Source of the DNA: Candidatus Aminicenantota bacterium
GTDB taxonomy: Bacteria; Acidobacteriota; Aminicenantia; Aminicenantales; JAFGAV01
Reading direction: 5' to 3'
DNA: 7,332 nt
Assembly (NCBI GenBank): GCA_016867615.1
Contig: VGJG01000074.1
Coordinates: 1 to 7,332 of the forward strand
The notes beneath the pieces are model-generated. The model was not told the origin of the DNA and did no database searches. It saw only the letters and a list, made by a program, of their open reading frames with translations. The translations under genes were made by a program, and so were the position numbers. Below, piece by piece: positions 1 through 6,798 of the stretch (the first letter of the stretch is position 1; each line of letters starts with the position of its first letter).

Positions 1-11
1 GCAGAATCCAT

Positions 12-40
12 CTGAAATTTTGGCCGGGATGAATTATCAT
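12..40 (+). promoter_or_regulatory. candidate sigma70-type promoter for argS
   Basis: A possible -35 box CTGAAA (12-17; four of six match TTGACA) and a -10 box TATCAT (35-40; five of six match TATAAT) are separated by 17 nt. They lie in the only AT-richer patch of an otherwise very GC-rich window. Transcription would start near 47 and give a leader of about 110 nt before argS. It is the only promoter-like site I see upstream of the gene run, so it could drive the whole operon. The match is by eye, and the true start site may be outside the window. Confidence 0.3.
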
Positions 41-156
41 TCGGAGCCGACCGGCGGCCCGCCCCGGAATTCCCCCCTCGGGCAAGATCGGTTTTTTTTG
101 GCCCCCGGAGGATGGGGAAGGGCGGCGGGTCGGATCAACCGGGGACCGAAACCGTG

Positions 157-2094
157 ATGTTCAGACTTAAGGAACGGATGAGAGAGGAGGTGCGGGACCG
201 CCTCTCCGGCTCCTATCCCCTCCAGGACCGCGAGATCGAGCTCATCCCCACCCCCCGGGCGCAGTTCGGCGACCTGGCCCTGACCCTTCCCCTCCAGCTG
301 TCGAAGGAAATGAAGCGCCCGCCCCGCGACCTGGCGCGGGACATGCTGCGGCTTCTCCAGGGCCTGGGGGGCGTGGAGCGCACGGAAATCGCCGGTCCCG
401 GCTACATCAACTTGTTCCTCGACCGCGGGCGGTTCTTCTCCTCGCTCGTCGCCGGTTCGGCTCCGACGCCCGAGCCGGAGGAGCGCAAAGTCGTCGTCGA
501 GCACACGAACATCAACCCCAACAAGGCGGCCCACATCGGACACCTCCGCAACGCCTGCCTGGGAGACGCCCTCGTCCGCTGCCTGCGCCGTCTGGGGGAA
601 ACGGTCGAGGTCCAGAATTACATCGACGACACGGGCGTGCAGGTCGTGGACGTCGTCTTCGGGTTCCTGGACATGGAGAACAAGTCCCCGGCCGAGGTCG
701 CGGCCCTGCCGGGCCGGTTCGACTACCTCTGCTGGGACCTCTACACCCGCGTCTCCGCCCACCTGGCCGCCCGTCCCGAGCTCCAGCCGCGCAGGGCCGA
801 GATCGTCAAGCGCGTCGAGCACGGTCTGGGTCCCGAGGCCGCGCTGGCCCGCCACATCTCCCGCCGCATCCTTCGGGCCCATCTGGCGACGATGGCCCGG
901 CTGGATGTCGCCTACGATGTCCTGCCCTGCGAGAGCAGCATCCTCGGACGCCGTTTCTGGGAGAAGGCTTTCGAGCGTCTGCGCGGCAGCGGCGCGGTCA
1001 CCCTGGCCGCGGAGGGCCCGAACGCGGGCTGCTGGGTCATGTCCCTCGAGGACGACCCGGAGCGCGAAAAGGTCATCGTCCGCTCGGACGGAACGGTGAC
1101 CTATGTCGGCAAGGACATCGCTTACCAGATGTGGAAGTTCGGACTCCTGGGCGAGGACTTCGGCTACGAGCCCTTCCTCGAGGAGGGCGGACGGACGACC
1201 TGGATCTCGACCTCGGAAGCCGGGAGCCCGGAGGCTCCCTCCTTCGGCGGCGCCTCCAGGGTGTACAACGTCATCGATACCCGCCAGGCGTACCTCCAGA
1301 AAGTCGTCGTCCAGGGACTCCGGTCCCTGGGCCACGCGCCGCAGGCTGAGAAATCCGTCCACTTCTCCTACGAGATGGTGGCCCTCTCGCCCAAGAGCCT
1401 GAAGGAGCTCGACTACACTCCCGGCGAGGACGAGGCCGACAAGGCCTTCCACGAGGTCTCGGGCCGCCGGGGTCTGGGGGTCAAGGCCGACGACCTCCTC
1501 GACCGGCTCGAGGAGAAGGCCCTGTCCGAGATCGGGAAACGGAACCCGGACATGCCCGACGGGGAGAAAGCGGACATCGCCCGCCGGATCGCCGCCGGGG
1601 CGCTCCGCTATTTCATGCTCAAGTTCTCCCGGAACTCGCTCATCGTCTTCGACTTCGAGGAGGCGCTGAGTTTCGAGGGCGAGACCGGACCCTACCTTCA
1701 GTACAGCCTGGTGCGGCTGAACAGCATCTTCCGCAAGCTCGAGGACCGCGGGGGCCTCCCGGCGGAGGCCGTCCTGGGGGAGATGAAACGGAGCGTCCCC
1801 CCCCTCGGCTCGCTCTCGCCTGCAGAAAACGACGACCTCTGGGAGCTCGCCGTCCTGGCCTCGCAGCTCGAGGAGGAGACGCGGCGCTCGGTGAGGACGC
1901 TCGAGCTCTCCCATCTGGCCAAGTTCGCCTTCAACCTCTGCCAGAGGTCGAACGGCTTCTACCACAAATACCCCGTCCTGGCCGAGGAGGACGCGCGGCT
2001 CAAATCCCTACGGCTGCTCGTCCTCGACCTCGTCCGGGAGACGCTCAAGGCGGCGCTGTCGCTCATGGGCATCCCCCTGCCCGGGCGCATGTGA
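157..2094 (+). CDS. argS: arginyl-tRNA synthetase (class I)
   Basis: Cytoplasmic enzyme that joins L-arginine to tRNA-Arg using ATP (EC 6.1.1.19). The 645-residue product is slightly longer than the common 550-600. It has the N-terminal Add-1 tRNA-binding region (about 1-90, with FGDLALTLPLQLSK and AGPGYINLFL), then the class I Rossmann catalytic domain with EHTNINPNKAAHIGHLRN, whose HIGH signature is residues 126-129. ETGPYLQYS (about 509-517) opens the C-terminal DALR anticodon-binding helical domain, which ends with IPLPGRM. The KMSK position reads VSGR (434-437, within VSGRRGLGVKADDLLD), a variant loop. Start choice: ATG 112 has GGAGG touching it, too close to act as its ribosome site. 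ATG 157 has GGGGA 11 nt upstream and gives MFRLKERMREEV, a normal ArgRS N-terminus. ATG 178 (AAGGA 4 nt upstream) is a further option. The gene ends 20 nt before the ABC ATPase start. Confidence 0.96.
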   Translation: MFRLKERMREEVRDRLSGSYPLQDREIELIPTPRAQFGDLALTLPLQLSKEMKRPPRDLARDMLRLLQGLGGVERTEIAGPGYINLFLDRGRFFSSLVAGSAPTPEPEERKVVVEHTNINPNKAAHIGHLRNACLGDALVRCLRRLGETVEVQNYIDDTGVQVVDVVFGFLDMENKSPAEVAALPGRFDYLCWDLYTRVSAHLAARPELQPRRAEIVKRVEHGLGPEAALARHISRRILRAHLATMARLDVAYDVLPCESSILGRRFWEKAFERLRGSGAVTLAAEGPNAGCWVMSLEDDPEREKVIVRSDGTVTYVGKDIAYQMWKFGLLGEDFGYEPFLEEGGRTTWISTSEAGSPEAPSFGGASRVYNVIDTRQAYLQKVVVQGLRSLGHAPQAEKSVHFSYEMVALSPKSLKELDYTPGEDEADKAFHEVSGRRGLGVKADDLLDRLEEKALSEIGKRNPDMPDGEKADIARRIAAGALRYFMLKFSRNSLIVFDFEEALSFEGETGPYLQYSLVRLNSIFRKLEDRGGLPAEAVLGEMKRSVPPLGSLSPAENDDLWELAVLASQLEEETRRSVRTLELSHLAKFAFNLCQRSNGFYHKYPVLAEEDARLKSLRLLVLDLVRETLKAALSLMGIPLPGRM

Positions 2095-2100
2095 ATACCA

Positions 2101-2105
2101 AGGAG
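2101..2105 (+). promoter_or_regulatory. ribosome binding site fixing the ABC ATPase start
   Basis: AGGAG (AAGGAG if base 2100 is counted) lies 9 nt before ATG 2115. The alternative in-frame GTG at 2091, which overlaps the argS stop, would put this site inside the coding region and has no comparable sequence upstream. ATG 2115 is therefore preferred. Confidence 0.75.
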
Positions 2106-2114
2106 AATCATGAG

Positions 2115-3041
2115 ATGATCGTCGTGGAGCATTTGACGAAAAAGTACGGCGATTTCACGGCCGTCCGCGACCTCAGCTTCACCGTGGACAAGGGCAAGGT
2201 CTGGGGTCTGCTCGGGCCGAACGGCTCGGGGAAGACGACGACCATGCGCGTCCTGACCGGCTTCCTCTCAGCCAGCGAGGGCCGGGTCACGGTCGGCGGG
2301 TCCGACGTCTTCGAGCGGCCCGACGAGGTCAAGAGGATCATCGGCTACCTGCCCGAGACCGTGCCCCTCTACCCGGAGATGACCGTGTCCGGCTACCTCG
2401 GCTTCGTGGCCGCGATCAAGCAGGTCCCGGGACCGAGGCGCAAGGAATCGGTCTCGCGCGCCGTCGAGTCCTGCGGTCTGGAACCCGTCCGGCACAGGCT
2501 CGTGCGCAACATCTCCCGCGGCTTCAAGCAGCGTCTGGGCCTCGCCCAGACGCTCATCCACGACCCCCAGGTCCTGGTCCTCGACGAGCCGACGATCGGC
2601 CTCGACCCGGCCCAGATCGTCGAGATCCGCCAGCTCATCAAGTCGCTGCGCGGGGAGCGGACGATCCTTCTCTCGACCCACATTCTTCAAGAGGTCAGCC
2701 AGACCTGCGACGGCGTGGCCATCATCAGCGAAGGCCGTCTCGTGGCCTCGGCCTCCCTGGAAGAGCTCGCCTCGTCGTTCGGCGGGCGGGAGGGCGTCAT
2801 CCTCAGGGTCCGGCGCGGCGGCCGGGAAGCCGCTTCCGCGTTCCGCCGGGTCGAGGGCGTGGACCGGGTCGTCCAGGAGGGCAACGAGCTGCGCCTGGAG
2901 TGGAACCGGGGCCGTGACCCCCGCGACGGGGTCCTGGAGGTCGTGACCTCCAGGGACCTCGGCCTGCTGGAGATGAGGCCCCTCGCTCCGAGCGTCGAGG
3001 ATCTGTACCTCAAGGTCGTATCGGGAGGGACCGTCCAATGA
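2115..3041 (+). CDS. ABC transporter ATP-binding protein, GldA/NosF-like
   Basis: Nucleotide-binding subunit of an ABC-2 type transporter; it hydrolyses ATP on the cytoplasmic face to drive the permease encoded next to it. In the 308-residue product the Walker A is GPNGSGKT (34-41), the Q-loop region is GYLPE (77-81), and the ABC signature is SRGFKQR (134-140). Walker B is VLVLDEPT (153-160, with D157 and the catalytic E158), the D-loop is GLDP (162-165) and the H-loop His is 189. The nucleotide-binding core is therefore complete. Residues from about 215 form a C-terminal extension of the kind found on many ABC-2 ATPases (DUF4162-like), ending in PSVEDLYLKVV. The Q-loop carries Glu81 where Gln is usual, a variant I associate with the GldA group. 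The gene overlaps the permease by 4 nt (ATGA). The family assignment is secure; the substrate is unknown. GTG 2091 would add 8 residues. Confidence 0.95.
   Translation: MIVVEHLTKKYGDFTAVRDLSFTVDKGKVWGLLGPNGSGKTTTMRVLTGFLSASEGRVTVGGSDVFERPDEVKRIIGYLPETVPLYPEMTVSGYLGFVAAIKQVPGPRRKESVSRAVESCGLEPVRHRLVRNISRGFKQRLGLAQTLIHDPQVLVLDEPTIGLDPAQIVEIRQLIKSLRGERTILLSTHILQEVSQTCDGVAIISEGRLVASASLEELASSFGGREGVILRVRRGGREAASAFRRVEGVDRVVQEGNELRLEWNRGRDPRDGVLEVVTSRDLGLLEMRPLAPSVEDLYLKVVSGGTVQ
3023..3029 (+). promoter_or_regulatory. ribosome binding site for the ABC permease
   Basis: GGGAGGG lies inside the 3' end of the ATPase gene, 8 nt before ATG 3038. It supports that start and translational coupling through the ATGA overlap. 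Confidence 0.7.
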
Positions 3042-3802
3042 GAAACCTGTGGTCGATCGCCAAGCGCGAGCTGGGGGCCTTCTTCGCTTCGCCCATCGCC
3101 TACATCGTCGTCTCCGTATTTCTCTTCCTCGGCGGCTCCTTCTTCTACGGCCGAGTGCAGATCTACGAGCTCTACAGCCGGCAGATGATGAGCTACGGCT
3201 ACGGCCAGGCGCCCAACGTCAACCAGGAGCTCTTCCTGTACTTCTTCAGCTTCAGCCTCCTCGTCCTGATCTTCGTCGTGCCCCTCCTGACCATGCGGCT
3301 GTTCTCCGAGGAAAAGAAGACCGGGACCGAGGAGCTGCTCCTGACCTCGCCCCTGTCCGTGGTTCAGATCGTGGGCGGCAAGTTCCTGGCCACGCTCCTG
3401 CTCTACGCGGTCCTCCTGCTCGGCTCCGCGGTCATCGTCCTCTTCGGCTTCCTGTTCGGCAACCCGGAAGTGATGCCCGTGCTCAGCGGCTTTCTGGGAC
3501 TGCTCCTCGTGGGCGCGGCCTTCATCTCGGTCGGCATGCTGTTCTCCTCCCTGACCGAGAACCAGGTCATCTCGGCCGTGCTGTCCATCGGCAGCCTGCT
3601 GCTGCTGTACTTCATCTACTACGAAACCTATTTCTCCACGGGGGCCGTCAAAGCGGTCATCGGCGCCGTGTCCTTCACCCCCCGGTTCGAGAACATGATC
3701 CAGGGAAACGTGGACACGGCCGACCTGGCCTACTTCCTGAGCTTCACCTTCTTCGGACTGTTCCTGACCCAGGCCGTCATCCAATCCCGGCGGTGGAGGT
3801 GA
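3038..3802 (+). CDS. ABC-2 type permease, GldF-like
   Basis: Inner-membrane subunit expected to pair with the ATPase encoded just upstream. The 254-residue product has six hydrophobic segments, at about 18-37, 65-86, 116-140, 146-170, 177-195 and 229-249, the standard ABC-2 half-transporter topology. The N-terminus (WSIAKRELGAFFASPIAYIV) and the stretch MRLFSEEKKTGTEELLLT (86-103) after the second helix are typical of the GldF / NosY-like branch; the second stretch is probably a cytoplasmic element contacting the ATPase. The loop between helices 1 and 2 is short and Tyr/Gln-rich (about 38-64), so the permease has no large external domain of its own. The next two genes supply such domains. It overlaps the ATPase gene by 4 nt and ends directly against the GldG-like gene. 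Substrate unknown. Confidence 0.92.
   Translation: MRNLWSIAKRELGAFFASPIAYIVVSVFLFLGGSFFYGRVQIYELYSRQMMSYGYGQAPNVNQELFLYFFSFSLLVLIFVVPLLTMRLFSEEKKTGTEELLLTSPLSVVQIVGGKFLATLLLYAVLLLGSAVIVLFGFLFGNPEVMPVLSGFLGLLLVGAAFISVGMLFSSLTENQVISAVLSIGSLLLLYFIYYETYFSTGAVKAVIGAVSFTPRFENMIQGNVDTADLAYFLSFTFFGLFLTQAVIQSRRWR
3795..3799 (+). promoter_or_regulatory. ribosome binding site for the GldG-like gene
   Basis: GGAGG lies across the 3' end of the permease gene. It is 3 nt from ATG 3803 and 6 nt from ATG 3806. The second spacing is the more usual one, so 3806 is the preferred start; the two starts differ by one Met. Confidence 0.7.
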
Positions 3803-3805
3803 ATG

Positions 3806-5410
3806 ATGAGCGTTTTCAAGCGGTACGGCCATTTCATCGGGCTGGGACTGCTCCTCCTGGCCCTCCTCATCCTGACCCTCAGGCCGTTCGGAGCCCTGCA
3901 CGGCTGGGTCCTGTATGTCGTCTTCATCCCCCTCTGCCTGGCTTCCTTCGCCCTGCACATCGGCCTCAACATCGACCACCTCCGGCGCGGGTTCCGCCGG
4001 AAGGCCTTCCTCTACTCCTCAAACCTGGTGTTCGTCGTCGTCCTCGTCCTGGCCATCCTCGTCCTGGCCAACATCGTCCTCGGACGCTTCCATGTCCGTT
4101 TCGACCTCACCGAGGACAAGGTCCACAGCCTCTCGCCGCAGACCGTACAGCTGCTGAAGGGCTTGAAGTCCGAGGTCGAGATCCGGTGCTATTTCCAGGA
4201 GAAGAGCGACACGCGTTTCCGCATGGAAAAGATCCTGAAGCTGTACGCCGACGCCGCCCCCCGCCTGTCCTATGAATTCATCGACCCGGACAAGAACCCC
4301 CGCCGGGCCCAGGCCGACCAGGTCAGCGGTTTCAACACCTCGGTCTTCGTCAGCGGCGACAAGACCGACCGCATCTCGTCGACCAAGGAAGAGGACATCA
4401 CCAACGCCATCATCAAGGTCACCCGCAGCGGCAGAAAGGTCGTCTATTTCCTGACCGGCCACGGCGAGAAGTCTTTCGAGGACCGGGAGGACCGGGGAGC
4501 CTCCTGGGCCCGGGACAACCTGGAGAAGCTCGCTTACGGCGTCGAGAAGCTGGAGTACGCCCTTCCGGGGCGGATTCCTCCCGACTGCGCCCTGCTGGTC
4601 GTCGCCGGGCCCGAAGTCGACCTCTCGGCCGATGAATGGTCGGCCCTCAGCGCGTTCGTCCGGGGGGGAGGGCGGGCGCTGCTGCTTCTCGACCCCGGCC
4701 GGACGCCGGCATTCGCCGCGCGGCTGGCCGAATTCGGCGTCCGGATCGAGGACGACTTCATCTACGATGAGCTGGCGGCCTACGTCGTGGGCGATGAGCG
4801 CTGGCCCCTGACCGCCGCCTTCGAGAGCCACCCCGTGACCGAGGGGCTGCGCTACGCCGGCTTCTTCCCCAACGCCCGCTCCGTGGGCGCCACGGAGACG
4901 GCGCCCGAGGGCGTGACGGTCAGCGTCCTGGCCCGCTCCAACAAGGGTCCCACCTCCCTCATGCCGGGCGCCTGGTCGGAGCGCACGGCCGGCCAGGAGC
5001 CGCCCCGTCTCGACCCGGAGACCGACGCCGCGGGGCCGGTGCCCATGGCCGTCGCGGTGACGGTCCAAACCGGGGGCGGGGCCGAGGGCGGGGAGCCGCC
5101 GGACGCGCCGCCCGGTCAAGGGCCGGGCCCCGAGGGGCGTCTGGTCGTGTTCGGCGACTCCGATTTCGCCTCCAACCGCTTCTATTATTTCAACAACAAC
5201 CCGGCCAACGGCCTCCTCTTCCTGAATGCCGTCAACTGGCTGGCCGAGGAGACGGACCTGATCTCGATCGAGCCCAAGACGTCCTCCCAGCACGTCCTGA
5301 GGCTGACCCCCGAACGCAAACGGATCCTGTCTCTCGTCACCCGCATCCTTCTGCCCTTGCTGGTCCTGGCCGGGGGGCTGTCCGTCTGGCTCCGGAGGAG
5401 GTCGCGGTGA
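3806..5410 (+). CDS. GldG-family ABC transporter auxiliary protein
   Basis: Probable non-ATPase subunit of the transporter, anchored in the inner membrane with a large extracytoplasmic domain. The 534-residue product has hydrophobic segments at about 10-28, 33-53 and 73-93, then about 415 soluble residues, then a C-terminal helix at about 509-529 followed by an Arg-rich tail. Family landmarks after the third helix are RFDLTEDKVHSLS (98-110), ITNAIIKVTR, YFLTGHGEKS (214-223), VVAGPEVDLS (265-274), FVRGGGRALLLLDP (284-297) and VVFGDSDFASNRFY (447-460). These match the GldG / ABC_transp_aux fold. No Walker motif is present. A Gly/Pro-rich, probably disordered stretch lies at about 422-442. Gliding-type GldG, as I recall it, has one N-terminal helix; the two extra helices here seem usual in relatives from non-gliding bacteria. 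It overlaps the next gene by 4 nt. ATG 3803 is the alternative start. Function is inferred from the family and neighbours. Confidence 0.9.
   Translation: MSVFKRYGHFIGLGLLLLALLILTLRPFGALHGWVLYVVFIPLCLASFALHIGLNIDHLRRGFRRKAFLYSSNLVFVVVLVLAILVLANIVLGRFHVRFDLTEDKVHSLSPQTVQLLKGLKSEVEIRCYFQEKSDTRFRMEKILKLYADAAPRLSYEFIDPDKNPRRAQADQVSGFNTSVFVSGDKTDRISSTKEEDITNAIIKVTRSGRKVVYFLTGHGEKSFEDREDRGASWARDNLEKLAYGVEKLEYALPGRIPPDCALLVVAGPEVDLSADEWSALSAFVRGGGRALLLLDPGRTPAFAARLAEFGVRIEDDFIYDELAAYVVGDERWPLTAAFESHPVTEGLRYAGFFPNARSVGATETAPEGVTVSVLARSNKGPTSLMPGAWSERTAGQEPPRLDPETDAAGPVPMAVAVTVQTGGGAEGGEPPDAPPGQGPGPEGRLVVFGDSDFASNRFYYFNNNPANGLLFLNAVNWLAEETDLISIEPKTSSQHVLRLTPERKRILSLVTRILLPLLVLAGGLSVWLRRRSR
5394..5401 (+). 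promoter_or_regulatory. ribosome binding site supporting a GTG start
   Basis: GGAGGAGG lies 5 nt before GTG 5407, within the last codons of the GldG-like gene. It is the strongest Shine-Dalgarno sequence in the window and supports the GTG start that overlaps the upstream stop (GTGA). Confidence 0.75.
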
Positions 5411-6792
5411 AGTTCAAAACGACGCTCATCCTCCTGGGAGTCGCCGTCGTCCTCCTCGTCCTGGTGCTGTTCATCCTGCCCCGCCGGCCCGCCGATGAGG
5501 CGCTCGGCCCCCGGGGACCCTTCCTGACCGAACTGCAGCCGGTGGACATCGAGAGGATCGTCCTCAGCGGCGGCGCGGAGACGATCGACCTCCGCAGGGA
5601 CGACAAGGGCCGGTGGTCGCTCAGCGCACCCCTCCAGGCCCAGGCCGACGCATCCGAAGCCGACCGCCTGGCCGAGGAGCTGTCCCGGCTCCGGGCCGAG
5701 CGCGTGGCCGACGCATCCCCCGTCGACGCGGCCTCCTACGGCCTGCCGGGGAGAGAAATCCGTCTGTGGACCAAGGGACAGGACGATCCGGTTCGGATCG
5801 AACTCGGCGACGAGAACCCCGTGGACCATACGCTCTATGCCCGCAGACACGGGGAAGAGAGAGTCGTCCTGCTGCCCGCATCGTTCAAGACCCTGCTCGA
5901 AAAAAGGCCGTTCGATTTCCGCAAAAAGGACATATTCAGCCTCGACGCCTCGGCCGTCCGGAGCATCGCCCTCCGCTCCCGGGAGTCCTCCTGGCGGGCT
6001 GTCCGCCGCGACGAGGAGTGGTTCCTCGAGGAGCCCGTTTCCGGGCTGGCCGAGAAATTCAGGGTCGACAGCCTGGTCAATTCCCTTTCGGGCCTGAGGG
6101 CCGTGGAGTTCGTCTCGGAGCGGAAGACGGATTCCGATCTCAAGGACTTCGGCCTGGTCAAGCCGGATTTCGAGGTCATGCTCTCCCTGCCCGCCGCCGG
6201 ACAGGAAGTCGTTTTTTCCCTGTCCAGGAAGGCCGACAAAGCCTACGCGGCGACATCGGCCTCGAACACAATCATCGCCGTCGAGCCCTATGTCCTCTCG
6301 GACATGGAGAGGAAGCCCGAGGAGCTGAGGGAAAAGGGCGTGGACGTCTTCAACCCCTGGGAAGCCGAACGGTTGCGGGTCAGGGCGGGAAGCCTGGAGA
6401 TCGCTCTCCATAAGGACGAAGAGGGGCGCTGGCGCTTCGTGTCGGAGAAGAAGGAAGAGGCGGATTCCTCCAAGGTCGAATCGTTCCTCCGACAAATCGA
6501 CGGACTGCAGGCCGTGGAATTCATCGACCGCCCCGGCCCCGACGCCGCCTACGGCCTGGACGAGCCGCGGGCCGAGATCGTCATCGGCCTCAAGGAGCTC
6601 GGGGGGAAGGCGCGCGAGGTGACCGTCCGCATCGGCGCCGAGGACGGGGACAAGAAGCAGACGGTGGTGAAAAATCCGAGGCTCGGCTACCTGCTCCGCG
6701 TCGACTCGTCCTTCCTGGCCGATCTCCCCAAGACGGCCGCCGAATGGAAAAAGCCGGAAGCGGCCGGGGACGCGGACGAAATCGAAAGCTGA
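5407..6792 (+). CDS. membrane-anchored DUF4340 protein with three repeated units
   Basis: Probable extracytoplasmic subunit of the same transporter; DUF4340 proteins commonly follow GldG-like genes, but their role is not established. The 461-residue product begins with Lys-rich MKFK and one hydrophobic segment (about 5-24) followed by PRRP. This suits an uncleaved anchor with the rest outside the cytoplasm. There is no cysteine, so it is not a lipoprotein. The soluble part holds three related units. Each has a Trp (W70, W205, W342), then exactly 25 residues later a short L-(R/Q)-A motif (L95, L230, L367), then Y/F-G-L 40-43 residues after the Trp (111, 248, 382), then beta-rich sequence such as RIELGDENP (130-138). 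The C-terminus is acidic (DADEIES). The GTG start is chosen for its ribosome site and 4-nt overlap with the upstream gene. The gene ends 6 nt before mutY. The DUF4340 call is from remembered family pattern. Confidence 0.85.
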   Translation: MKFKTTLILLGVAVVLLVLVLFILPRRPADEALGPRGPFLTELQPVDIERIVLSGGAETIDLRRDDKGRWSLSAPLQAQADASEADRLAEELSRLRAERVADASPVDAASYGLPGREIRLWTKGQDDPVRIELGDENPVDHTLYARRHGEERVVLLPASFKTLLEKRPFDFRKKDIFSLDASAVRSIALRSRESSWRAVRRDEEWFLEEPVSGLAEKFRVDSLVNSLSGLRAVEFVSERKTDSDLKDFGLVKPDFEVMLSLPAAGQEVVFSLSRKADKAYAATSASNTIIAVEPYVLSDMERKPEELREKGVDVFNPWEAERLRVRAGSLEIALHKDEEGRWRFVSEKKEEADSSKVESFLRQIDGLQAVEFIDRPGPDAAYGLDEPRAEIVIGLKELGGKAREVTVRIGAEDGDKKQTVVKNPRLGYLLRVDSSFLADLPKTAAEWKKPEAAGDADEIES

Positions 6793-6798
6793 CCGTCC

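Noticed and set aside
43..99. Intrinsic terminator ending at the T8 tract
   Set aside because: The only stem touching the T tract is about 6 bp with wobble and a loop near 37 nt, and the tight GC hairpin (53-63) is nearly 30 nt away. This does not meet the usual terminator shape.
2..157. Frame open to the left edge, ending TGATG at argS, possible 3' end of an upstream gene
   Set aside because: The first codons mostly end in A or T, unlike the strongly GC-ending codons of every real gene here, and the peptide has no recognisable features. It more likely covers a promoter and leader.
37..1965. 642-codon open frame on the minus strand opposite argS
   Set aside because: It lies antisense to an unmistakable ArgRS. 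Its translation is low-complexity (Gly, Leu, Val, Glu, Asp, Arg-rich) with no recognisable motif, as expected when high-GC coding sequence suppresses stop codons on the other strand.
2687..3979. 430-codon minus-strand frame rich in Glu, Asp, Gln and His
   Set aside because: Its composition is the reverse complement of hydrophobic permease codons (Leu, Val, Phe) and of the ATPase 3' end. It is a shadow, not a real acidic protein.
3049..4275. 408-codon + strand frame overlapping the permease and GldG-like genes
   Set aside because: Its translation is Arg/Pro/His-rich without motifs, and it crosses a real gene boundary. The overlapping frame gives clear transmembrane helices instead.
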